Shown: one piece after another, positions 11,407 to 21,132 of the stretch | Layout: every line of letters begins with the position of its first letter | Numbering within the stretch: the stretch's first letter is position 1 | Assembly (NCBI GenBank): GCA_949752745.1 | Contig: OX457024.1 | Span: forward strand, 51,105,810-51,169,809 | DNA: 64,000 nucleotides | Source: Protula sp. h YS-2021 | Taxonomy: Eukaryota; Annelida; Polychaeta; Sabellida; Serpulidae | Direction of reading: 5' to 3' | Made by a program: the position numbers and the translations under genes | Notes under the pieces: model-generated | Databases searched by the model: none | The model's input: only the letters and a program-made list of their open reading frames with translations | Told to the model about the DNA's origin: nothing

Positions 11407-12481
11407 ATTCGAACCCAAGTCGTTTCGTACCTAATTAGATGATTCGTACCCATATTGGTTGGTCGATTCGTACCCAAAAACGGTACGAAACGACCAGGCG
11501 TTCGTACCAATTATTCTTGGTCGATTACACCCAACTGCTGACTTATATGTCTAGAGCATATTCTAACTGAACGCCAAAAACATGAACCACTAAAATGCTT
11601 GTTCCTGACCCCCTGTCCCCACTTTAAAGTAAAAAACGAGAATAAAATTATTCTTTCTGTATATATTTTATTCACAATATTTGGTTTTTCTTACAGCTAC
11701 ACTTCAATCTAATTTTGATTTTGAAGACTCATATTTTTTAATATGCACAATTAAATTAAATTCACAAATAAAACTGAGGCATAAACGGTATTTAGTTGAT
11801 ATTCACATTTTTTTCAACAATAACCTAAATTAAACATAATCACATTAATATAACTGACACTGATAAATTTAATTCTTTTCTAGCAGTGTTCATTGTGAGG
11901 AAATTCGGTTGAGAAAATATCGGATATCATACTTTGATGATGTGGATTCGTATTTACCAGAGGTGCTTGCCGCATTTTGCCTTTAAATAAACTTTGAGGT
12001 GTGGATTCATTTATTTTTTGTAATGTTTCTCGCACTTTTGCATCGAGAAAATACCGGAGATCGCACTTTGATGATGTGGATTCGTAACTGCCCAAGGTGC
12101 TTGCCGCATTTTGGCTCCAAATAAACTAGCAATAAAGTACTTTTATGATGTGGATTCAGTGGTAATCTTATTAGTAATCTTCCTTATGTTAATCAAATTG
12201 AGAGAATAGGCTTCATACAGGAGGCGATTTGGCTTAATATTTCAGCTTAGCCTGATTAAGAGATATATTATTAATCGTGATACGATTAGGAGTTATGAAG
12301 TTCGAAAGCTGGTTCAAAATAGTAAAATTAAGCAAGCAATCAGACAAAAAAACGAAAGCCGGTGTTAATAGAAACGTTTCTGGGGAGGTACGAATTGACT
12401 TCACATGGGTACGAATCGACCAACCAATTTGGGTACGAATCAACTAAATTCTGTACGAAACGACTTAGGTACGAATCGACC
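11407..12481. mobile_element. Foldback-like non-autonomous DNA element with repeated TACGAA arms
   Basis: The left arm (about 11407-11476) and the reverse complement of the right arm (12406-12481) align over ~70 bases, sharing AAGTCGTTTCGTAC, ATTCGTACCCA and TTGGTTGGTCGATTCGTACC. Each arm consists of several spaced TTCGTACC/GGTACGAA motifs. AGACA occurs directly outside both arms (11402-11406 and 12482-12486), a possible 5-bp target-site duplication. The inside is AT-rich and contains a ~137-bp tandem pair (about 11908-12182) but no transposase. Multi-motif inverted arms resemble Foldback elements; the superfamily is unassigned. Confidence 0.7.
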
Positions 12482-14604
12482 AGACACCGTTCAAATTCAA
12501 AGGCTGTCCTCTGACAATACGAGACTACAACTGCTTGTATTATTTTTGTTCAATACTTTATTTGATGTGGGATCGTGAAATATTGTATTGATTCAGTCTT
12601 TCTTGATTACTTTTCAATTCGCGTGTTAGGATTTCACCTTCAACTCCCGTTCGAACTGGCTATATCTTTCAGCCAAATTTTTCAACTAAGTCCTACTTGA
12701 ATTTCAATTCATTTGAACTATGGATATGCCAACCAGGGGCGACTTATTACTGAATTATTTCAACAATATTCTGCAAACAGCAATCGAGCCTTTGTAAGAG
12801 TAAATACGCCACTTAAACACCATCACATCCCAGAGTACTCCATTTGGACTATGATTCCCTACATCGACGAAGAAATAGCAATTGCATTTTCAAAACGGCC
12901 AAATTGCCATAGCTAACATTGCCATGCTTGTTCGGATGCACAGATTCCAAATTGGAGATGCGTTGTAATATGTATAGTTGTCTGTGAGTGTACGCAACGT
13001 TTCTTCTTCCTCTTAACGTTTTGCCGGTGCTGTTCATATTGACTGCAAACTGGTCTCGAAATCTGTGTGAATCCCGACTAAAGCCTTTTCTTGGCGAATT
13101 TTAAGTGCTTTTTGAGAAAAAAACTGCACAAATCTCCATAACTTTAAAAACGTTATCACAGCCAAGAGTTCATCTTCAGTCTCTAAACTGAATAGAAAAA
13201 ATGTCCCAGAGGTGTCGTACATGACAATCTTTTTATTGGCAGTTTCGAAATTTTTTGTGAATTTCTGTCCATTCTTTTTTGCCCGAAAACAGTATAACAT
13301 AGTAGTAAAATTAAATCTTTAAAATCTATTTTCTCCTAGTTATGATTGAATTGTTTTGACCATTTCAAAGATGAGCTTCTATGCGCATAGATTATGAGTC
13401 TTGATTTCGTCGGTATCGAACTTCTCGATTTGGCCTTAAACTTTAAAGAACATGAGTTTTTGACGGCCCATCCCCACACGTAATAACGTTTCTTCTCGAG
13501 ACAACCGTACTAGCCGGCGTGTTTTTCCCCGAAATTCCCAAAATATTGAATTTTGGCATTTTTCTCGATTTTCTGAAAATAGGACACCATGTAAGTGAAA
13601 CTGAAGCTAAAAAAATAATCTGCTACAGTCGTTATTGGATCGACAGTCGTAAACTCAAATACCTACTGAGCAAAAACAATACGGACAGTTCTAATATCGC
13701 ATGGTCAGCGCACAACAATTCAATGAATTTTAATGGTTTGTAGCGAACGCAAATACCAATGGTATAATCGCATTTTCTCAAAGGCCAGATCCATGCAGAT
13801 CACTGAACCGCACTTTTTATGGTTCACACTTTTACACACAATAAACAACGAAACAGGCTGATGTCACACACTTCCAATCGAAATCTATTCAATTTCTTGT
13901 TTTTCTAAACAAAAATAAATGTCTCTCCGACTGGACCCATTAATCCCTAATAATCATTTTCCTTTTTTTATTGCTGAAACAAAAGTGTCATTTCTGTAAA
14001 CAATCATAATTAAAAAATGAACAAAACTAGACGGTGGTCACTAAAACAGATGTATTTTACGTCTTTTTTATCCGAATCTGGAAGGTGGTCGCTAAAATAT
14101 GTTTTACTGTACGTCCTGTTTTATCCGGGTCAGGAAGTTGGTCACTACGCGTATTCCCCGATAACACAAATTTCGTGTAACGCATATAGTGTCTGTTCAG
14201 CTTGAGATCACACGATATAATACTGTGCTATTTATGGCAAGCTGAGCACCCACGACCACGAAAATCCAGTGTCATCACAATGGAATCAATATCCTCGACA
14301 AGTGTCAACACTACTGTAGGCCCTAGTCTAAAACGATAACACTTGTGCTTATGACAGACTGGTCAGCAAGGTTTTAGGACACAAGATTTCTTCAAATGGT
14401 ATTCGCACTGCCAGAATTGAACTTAATGTCTATTTTTTTCTCGGCTTCCATTCGAATAGAAACAAGCATATTTCTTCTATTGGTGCGGTGCGAACCGAGT
14501 CTACCTTCTATAAATGTCAACTAACATCTCCACAAAAAAGCAATAAATTCCCGTTCACATCTCAATAAGATCGTGTAATTTTAAATGATCGTTTTATATT
14601 ACAG
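12482..14604. other. Non-coding part of duplicated segment, copy 2
   Basis: Same content as 5116-7238, including the ~52-bp repeat at about 14030-14146. No gene recognised. Confidence 0.55.
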
Positions 14605-14744
14605 CCGTGAAGCACAAGGCGGGATACATCACGCCCGTGCCCGGCGGGGTAGGACCCATGACCGTGGCCATGCTCACGATCATTAAATGTATCAAAAAGA
14701 TTTCGTTGCTGCCTGATTCTTGTATGCAGAAATCCTATATTTAG
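14605..14744 (+). pseudogene. MTHFD2: MTHFD2-like terminal exon, copy 2, inverted
   Basis: Identical in layout to 7239-7378: an ACAG acceptor, then [20 protein letters not shown] and a TAG stop. One visible base differs from copy 1 (GTGGCC here, GTGGCA there; silent). It lies in plus orientation about 390 bp from the minus-strand exon it should follow. Because the wrong orientation is shared by both copies, the inversion predates the duplication. Confidence 0.85.
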
Positions 14745-15136
14745 CATAATAATGCCAAAATTGTCAGTATTATTTTGTTATCCAGTGGTATTTTTGTAAT
14801 TTTCGTTTCTTGATTTCCAACCAGGAATGTAACTTGAAGATTCGTGTGTTTTGAAAAATGTAATGGTTAAAAACTTTCGGCATCGTGGAAACAGAACGAT
14901 TAACTGCGATTATGTTATTTCGTCGTCCAGGCTCAAATAAGTTGTTTATTATGGTGAAAGAAAAAGTTTAATAATAAAAATATGTTTTCTATTATATTTG
15001 CTCAAAATGTATTTACGAATTTAAGATAGAAATAATTTTGTTTAAAACGCACACAGGCGCTTCCCATTTCTAATTTTTATTAGTCCCATGGTTTTCCATT
15101 GAATCAGTGGCATATGGCCGCCGCCTTGACACAAAC

Positions 15137-15354
15137 ATCAAAATCGACATCGCTCATAAGCCGAAACTTCCCCGTCGACTCGTTCTTAATGCGCGTGATT
15201 CCCACATCAATGACACAGGCACCGGGCTTAATGGCGTCAGGAGTTACGAGTTTGAGAATACCCGTTGCCGTAACAACAATGTCGGCCATTTGGGTGTACC
15301 TTACCATATCTTCGCGTGGCGTGTAGCGATGGCAAATTATAGTTGTCGTATCAC
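15137..15354 (-). pseudogene. MTHFD2: MTHFD2-like NAD(P)-binding exon, copy 2
   Basis: The splice acceptor TTAG/GTGATACG joins in phase with the exon at 16382-16489: T plus GT makes Cys in DVC-DTTTIICHRYTP. The exon encodes the segment from HRYTPRE to DVDFD of the dinucleotide-binding domain. The donor is GAT/GTTTGT. It matches the family well apart from TGILKL, where Pro is normal. This copy is contiguous with the upstream exons, so it belongs to the main pseudogene locus. Confidence 0.9.
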
Positions 15355-15404
15355 CTAAGTCAAGATATGCGGCATCTATGGAACGCCATTTTAGCATTTA
15401 ATGC

Positions 15405-16200
15405 TTATTTTTGATATCAAAAAATATTTAGAGATATCAATAAATCAATGTAGATCTCAATAATTTATATTTCGCTGTCAATAAATGAATTTTAGATGGC
15501 AAAAAATTTGTTTTTGAGATCAAAAAATCAATTTTACAAACTTAAAAAATCTTAGGGGAGACACACATTAACATAAAATATAACGAATCGTCAATTAAAT
15601 TTTGAAGATGGAAATTTGAATTATTGAGATCAATAATAACAACACAATTTTTGATTTCAAGAATTGTTTCTTTTTTTGTACAGTAAAAAATTAAAGTAAA
15701 TGTGTTTCTGAATTTTTTCTTTAAAAAAAATTGACTGATATTTTGATATCAAAAGTCAATTTTTGAGATCAAAAATCGTTGCAGATTTCAAAATACAAAT
15801 TAAAACAGTATCAGTCTGAAATCATGATATCTGAAATAAATTCTTGATATCAATAAAAAGAAAATGAATTATTGAGCTCAAAATTGATATTTTGCTCTCA
15901 AATATTTCGTTTTTGCTATCAAGAATTGAATGTTTGATCTCAAAAAATCAATTTTAGATATCATTAAATCATTTTTGATATCAATACATATTTTTTGATA
16001 TCTCTAAATATTTATTGATGTCAAAAATTATTTTTTGAGATCAAGAATACATTTAGAGACATCAAAAAATACAATTACAGATAGCAAAAATGAATTGTTG
16101 ATATCAAAATATAGATTTATTGAGATCAAAAATTAATTCTTGATATCAAAAAATGATTTTTTGAGATCAAAAATTAAAACTTGATATCAATAATTCCCTA
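15405..16200. repeat. Dense GATATC/GAGATC-AAAAAT motif zone in a pseudogene intron
   Basis: Twenty or more degenerate copies of TTGATATCAAAAA or TTGAGATCAAAAATTA fill this intron at ~20-40 bp spacing. Variants include GATGTC, GACATC and GAGCTC cores. Many copies contain the palindrome TTTTTGATATCAAAAA or part of it. The same phrases occur in each satellite monomer at 42-64 kb, for example GAGATCAAAAATATTTATTG with TATCAAAAATGATTT. I know no family name for it. Confidence 0.75.
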
Positions 16201-16381
16201 ATAAATGTGAAAACGGCATTCCATAGACATCGCTTATAAAACTTCAAACACCTGATAATTTCGCGATCAATGAACTAACCCACTGTCTGGCTCCAGCTGT
16301 AGGTGAAGTGAAATTTTAAATAGCCAATAAGATCACTAAATTCTGCTCGAGGATTTAGCGAGGATAAGAGAGCCGACTTAC

Positions 16382-16489
16382 AGACGTCCGTTTCGCCGAT
16401 GCCGTCCGCTTGTAGCAGCATGGCGATCGGCATGCCCCCGTTCTTGAAGCGACCGCACACCACGGCATTCTTGCCGAAAGTTGCCACAC
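16382..16489 (-). pseudogene. MTHFD2: MTHFD2-like exon with altered GRSxxVGxP motif
   Basis: A 108-bp exon between TTTTAG/GTGTGG and GTCT/GTAAGT, in correct phase with both neighbours. It encodes VATFGKNAVVCGR-FKNGGMPIAMLL-QADGIGETDV. The family motif here is GRSxxVGxP, part of the cofactor-binding site; this copy has GRFKNGGMP, so Ser is Phe and Val is Gly. Those changes would be expected to damage cofactor binding and support pseudogene status. Confidence 0.9.
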
Positions 16490-17727
16490 CTAAAATACAT
16501 GTGTTTAATTCAAATCTCCATAACTTAAAATTGTTGTCAATAAACCTAATGTTACGATAAACAAATTATACCGACAGCCATGACCATGCTGGCAAGTTCT
16601 CGGCCTTGTCGCGAGAATCAAAAGCAAAAAAAACAACAAAAAAAAAACAAAAAAAAAAAACAAAAAAAAAACAAAAAAACTAGAACCTTATTTTGCTAGC
16701 GAAATGTTAAACATTTGACAAAAATAAAAACGCAAAATACTTCCTTCAATGGGTTATTTCTTGAATAATAAATTGCAAACAACAGAGCTTGAATACATCT
16801 TATAAGGCGAGTAGGTTTTATTGACTGAGCAGGCATACATCGTGTTATCTATTTTACGCAGTGAGAGCTCGCACAAAGCTCGGCAATCGTGGTCTTTGAT
16901 ATACGTTAATTGCACTGCATTTACTTGCAAAAATACACTCTTTTTACATGACGTTTTACTAAAGAAAACGAAATCGAAGACGAAAATAAAAAGTGACATG
17001 CACACGTTCAGATCAAGCTCTTGATAAGTCCCAAGTTTCATGGTCATAGGGCCCACAGTGTCAGAGAAAAAGAAGACACAAATTGAAGACACAAAAGTAT
17101 TGTCAGTGAGACTGATCGGGTCCCCCCGACTCAAAACAAAGAACAACTCTGTCAAAGACGAACGGGTGTACGCATCGACATGCATTTTCCTTAACAAACT
17201 CATTCCGTTGCTGAATAGCTTCCAGGATTTGGTAAATTTCAAAATAAATTTGGTTCATTTTCCTTGGGCCAACCTAACCTATTTACAATACCGATCATTC
17301 TTAGTGTGCATAGAAGCTACATACCAAGTTTCATTAAAATCCTTGCAGTTGTTCTTGAGATATCGTGTTAGCAATAGTCAATTAAGAGCTGAAAGTCCAG
17401 CCGGTGCATTTTCCTTCGACGATCCTGCCCATTTACAATACCGATCTGTGTTTGTTCCCATAGAAACTACATACCAAGTTTCATTAAAATCCTCGCAGCA
17501 GTTTTTTAAGTTCTCGTGTTAACAAGCTGTTGATGACACACCGACAGACCGACATACGGTCGATCGCATATATTTCCCACCTGAGGGGAACAAATCATGC
17601 ACCTCAAGCGCCGATAGACAGGCAGACAACCCCCAATACTATAGACCCCCGCTTCACCACGGGGGGCTAAAAACGGAGTATTTGTATGTGCGCGCCACAC
17701 ACGCACCTTTCACATCAGTATACTTAC
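16490..17727. repeat. Pseudogene intron with A/C-rich tract and dispersed tandem repeat
   Basis: This intron holds a low-complexity A-run tract with interspersed C (16613-16680). It also holds a ~150-bp tandem pair, both parts beginning ATTTACAATACCGAT (17281 and 17431) and containing CATACCAAGTTTCATTAAAA. The pair is followed by a CCGACAGACCGACA stretch (17538-17560) and GACCCCCGCTTCACCACGGG (about 17643). The order resembles old molluscan dispersed repeats. No gene is seen; a frame of ~160 codons across 16754-17242 matches nothing known to me. Confidence 0.65.
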
Positions 17728-18002
17728 CTGCCCGCGCGATTTTTTCTATGACGCCAGCAGGCGTGGCGGCACGAGCGCTAGTAGATCGCTACAGAAGCGG
17801 CCCACATTGACCACGTGGAAACCGTCGACATCCTTGGACGGCAGGACGGCGTTACACACGCGGCGCTCGTTCATGTGCGACGGCACGCGGAGCTGCACGA
17901 TAATGCCGTCCACCCTCTCGTCGCTGTTCAGACGCGCCACTTCCGCCAGCAGCTCCTCCTCCGAGATGCTCGCCGGCAAGGCTACTGTCTCGCTCTCAAT
18001 TC
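17728..18002 (-). pseudogene. MTHFD2: MTHFD2-like catalytic exon with 1-base deletion
   Basis: The exon runs from a GTCAG acceptor (phase 1, completing Gly of GIESET) to a GCAG/GTAAGT donor at 17728. It encodes PASISEEELLAEVARLNSDE, RVDGIIVQL and SKDVDGFHVVNVGRFC, diagnostic of MTHFD2 rather than cytosolic MTHFD1. Two defects are visible. VQL-R-VPSHM has Arg where the family has Pro. CTC GTG CCG CCA CGC needs one more base at about 17765 to give the expected LVPATPAG, so the reading frame breaks before the donor. Exon length with that base restored would be 276, a multiple of three, which fits the flanking phases. Confidence 0.92.
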
Positions 18003-18139
18003 CTGACGTTTTCTTTCGGAGGACAGAAAAAGGCAACGTCACGTAAATTTACTGTATCAGTTTGATTTACTATATTTCTCTTTGATTACACCATTTTTCT
18101 CTTTTCTGTTTTCGCCATTTTCATTGATCCATTAATTGA

Positions 18140-18309
18140 CTGCAAGCTTTCATTTTATTTTTGATGCACGTTCGGCTGGCTCTGTCCTCGCCTACAATGA
18201 CAGCAGTGGGCTTTGGCCGTCTGTTGCCGAAACTTAACCAGCTGTCGATGCTGCTGCGTATCTCATCCTTGACGTCTTGTGCAATACTAATCCCATCTAT
18301 GACCGTAGC
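18140..18309 (-). pseudogene. MTHFD2: MTHFD2-like N-terminal exon
   Basis: After a TCCCAG acceptor (exon starting at 18309) the minus strand reads ATVIDGISIAQDVKDEIRSS, then SWLSFGNRRPKPTAVIVGED and RASRTCIKNKMKAC. This is the start of the tetrahydrofolate dehydrogenase/cyclohydrolase catalytic domain. The conserved motif ASxxYVxxKxKA has Cys in place of the catalytic-site Tyr, while the Lys is kept. I could not place a good donor at its end; about 18140 is approximate. The first exon with a mitochondrial targeting peptide was not found upstream. Confidence 0.87.
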
Positions 18310-21132
18310 CTGGGATCTGCATCAAAGTCAATTCGGGCAGGGTCTCAATAAAATACTCTTTTCGAGGAGATAACCGAGTGAGTCACCTCAAATCCGACAC
18401 ATCCATTCCAGTTGCTTTGTACTTTTTAAAGAAATTATGAAGATAAGCTATTTTCAAATGATTCAAGTCAGCAATCATTCTTGTGCAACCGGCAGCCATT
18501 TAGTACTGATTAATTTTTCTGACTGTCAACTGTGATCCACGCGATGAATGTTACTAGAATCGGTCCAGTTTTTACAATCGATTAATCGGAAACCTATAGT
18601 GACGATTAATCGATTTCGGAATCCTCCAGCAATAAAATGTTTTATGTTGTTAGGTTATACTTTACAAGCCATTTAGGTCGGAGAGACAAAACAACTGTTT
18701 TATTATCACAAAAAGTGCCAAAAAGGATGCGAATAATCAAAGCAGTATCTTAAATTCAAAATTCAGTAAAATTTGAAGTCGCCAGGAAATCGATTCCATG
18801 TCGCTGGAATATAGAATCGCTAACGAATCGACACATTAGCAGAATCGTTGTGATACTAATTATTGCAATGTATTAATCTGAAATAAAGCTGGAATATTTC
18901 ACTTCAGGATCTGGACAAATAACAATTGCAATATATGATTATTAACAAGACTGTGGACTTTCTGCTCAGCCGTAAAAAGCGAAGACATTGCAGTGATCAA
19001 CGAAATATAAAGTTGGTAGAGGACCGGTTTGGGGAATACTGCTATCAAATTTCAAAGCAAATGGCCTGGACAGATTAGACTAAGGTAAAAAGGTATTATC
19101 CTATCAGTTTCAGTGCAAATGAGTTTTCGTTGAACTTCAACAGGGATAAGCCAAATCACACTTAAAATGCGCAAAAATGTGTTTCGAATACAAACTAATG
19201 GCTAAAAATGAAAGAAATGATCGAGAGACTTCGCCTAAATGTCAAATATTTGTTGCACCAAAGAGCAATAGTGTTTTAACAACTCGTGTGCTATTTTAAA
19301 CCTTTATTAAAAGTTTTCACAAATAGTTTTAAGATTCAATTTCTTTTATGCTCCGAGTATGAGCTGTTTTGTTATATTTCTGCTATATTTTCTATAATTT
19401 CTTTCATCTTTACCCGGTTCCCTTTCTTGTGCATTTTATTCTTGCGGGCACCTTCATGCAATGCATTTTGGGTAGCTGAGGGCATAATAAGCGATATCTG
19501 GAGTTTATGGCCTAAGACCACAATTAATTTACTTATATGTTTGTTTATAGAATTTGAAAATCTGACTTCTTCTACAACATTGCTGGGGAATCAAGCTTTA
19601 TTAAATCCTTCAAACTAACCCTTGAGAAGGCAAAAAAACACCAAAATATTTGGGGGTTGACCAATTGGATTTTTTGTTATCTCGCATCAAATAGGGGCAC
19701 CTATGGATCTCGAGGTCGCTCGATCACATGAATAAATTACTGAACTTTGACGTCATATTTCTCAAAAATAATACCCTTGATTGCAAAGAGTTTAAGCATG
19801 TCTCTAGTACAACCCTTTGGAAACATAAGCATGTCACAAGTTTATTACTGATTGCCCGGAACAATCCTAACATTATCGAAAAAGTACAGCTGCCATGCAA
19901 ATAGTCTTCTTGTTATTGGGCAATGAAGGCGGAAGTAATTGTGGTCTTGTTCCTTATCGTACTGTTTTATAACAATGCGAATTCTTCGATATTTAGGCTA
20001 ATAACATTTTTCTAAACGGTAAAAACCATTTAAGGAACTAACCTCCCGGCATGTAACAAGTAGGCCAAAATGTATGCAATCGGCCCAGAACAAGAAAAAT
20101 ACCCTGTTATATTTGGTATAAAACAGTGAAAAACTATGAGTTTTACCCCGACGCCAGCACTGGCGCTTTTTGATCACGTGATGTTAATTCTCATTGGTGA
20201 ATGTAAGGTTGTGACGTGAACCTGTCCTCAAGAATACGAAAAATCCAAAGTGCGATTCGGCTTATTACAGGCTACGCGGTAACAAAGGCCACTTTCTATT
20301 GGATCGTCTCGAAAAATCAAGAGGCTGTCGAAAAATCGAGAGGTGTTCTTTTAGATAATTTCTCGTTATCTAGAGACAGTTTTTGGCTCGGAAAATTTCT
20401 CTGGAGAAGTTCAGATACAAGATGGCGAAAATGTAAACAAAGACATTTCTACAACTTATTTGCCAAAATACGCATGAAATATAGATATTTAAGAGTGGAA
20501 ATTTGGTTCAAGGAAGATTTTAGACGTGAATGCACTATGTATAGTGAAATACAAGAGGACCCAAAGGTTTAACCTCAATAACAGTGGGTTGAGGTCGAAT
20601 CTGTATCACCGTTGGTACTGCTGAAGTGGTGGAAGTGTTGCTAGTCATCAAGAGAAAAAAATGATAAAAATGATGAAAAGGATAAATTTGTAGAAAAAGT
20701 ATGAAAAAATTTTGCATATTTTGCTGAAATTTTAAAAGTTTAGAAATACATCCTAAAAGTAATCAAAACATGCAATAACACAGAGAACCACCAATAAATT
20801 ACATATGCACCGGGCAAATTCCATGATGACGTCACAATTTAGTGCAAACCAATAGGGGTGTCTGAAATGCGTACGTATTTTATCGATGGTTTCTAGGGAC
20901 ATACAACTCAAAATTATAGATTGGAGTTATTCAAAATCATTAAAGAAACAATAACTACTTGATATTATTTAGAATAATGGATATTTTATAGTGCTATAAG
21001 ATATTGATTACGTTTGCGAAACATATGTTTCAATTCCATGAAAAATTCCCCTTTACTACAGATGTATTCGTAAACACATCAACGGACACTGTTTTTAATA
21101 ATGAAATATAAATTTCATGTTTGAGTACGAAG
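18310..21132. other. Long stretch without a recognisable gene
   Basis: I find no family match on either strand. The longest open frames (110 codons at 19286-19618 and 118 codons at 20216-20572, plus strand) show no conserved motif or splice context. A small palindrome GCCAGCACTGGC lies in CCCCGACGCCAGCACTGGCG near 20146. The phrase TTACCCCGACGC there recurs at about 25788 in the same orientation, flanking the transposon remnant. The 5' part of the YqaJ gene and the left end of that element may lie in this stretch unrecognised. Confidence 0.5.

Larger units (their letters stand above)
14605..18309 (-). pseudogene. MTHFD2: MTHFD2-like folate gene, rearranged pseudogene (whole locus)
   Basis: Four minus-strand exons (18309-18140, 18002-17728, 16489-16382, 15354-15137) plus one plus-strand terminal exon (14605-14744) cover most of a bifunctional mitochondrial methylenetetrahydrofolate dehydrogenase/methenyltetrahydrofolate cyclohydrolase. 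In the family this enzyme oxidises 5,10-methylene-THF and hydrolyses the product toward 10-formyl-THF in one-carbon metabolism. Introns are kept, so this is not a retrocopy. The lesions are a 1-base deletion in exon 2, Tyr to Cys, Pro to Arg and Ser to Phe at conserved positions, a doubtful donor after the first exon, and the inverted last exon. The last two exons exist again at 7239-7988. An intact parent gene should exist elsewhere in this genome. Confidence 0.88.

Noticed and set aside
16754..17522. Open frames of ~160 codons on both strands
   Set aside because: They overlap a dispersed repeat inside the MTHFD2-like intron and show no family match.
19286..20572. Open frames of 110 and 118 codons on plus
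   Set aside because: No conserved motif, no splice context and AT-driven composition; not reported as genes.
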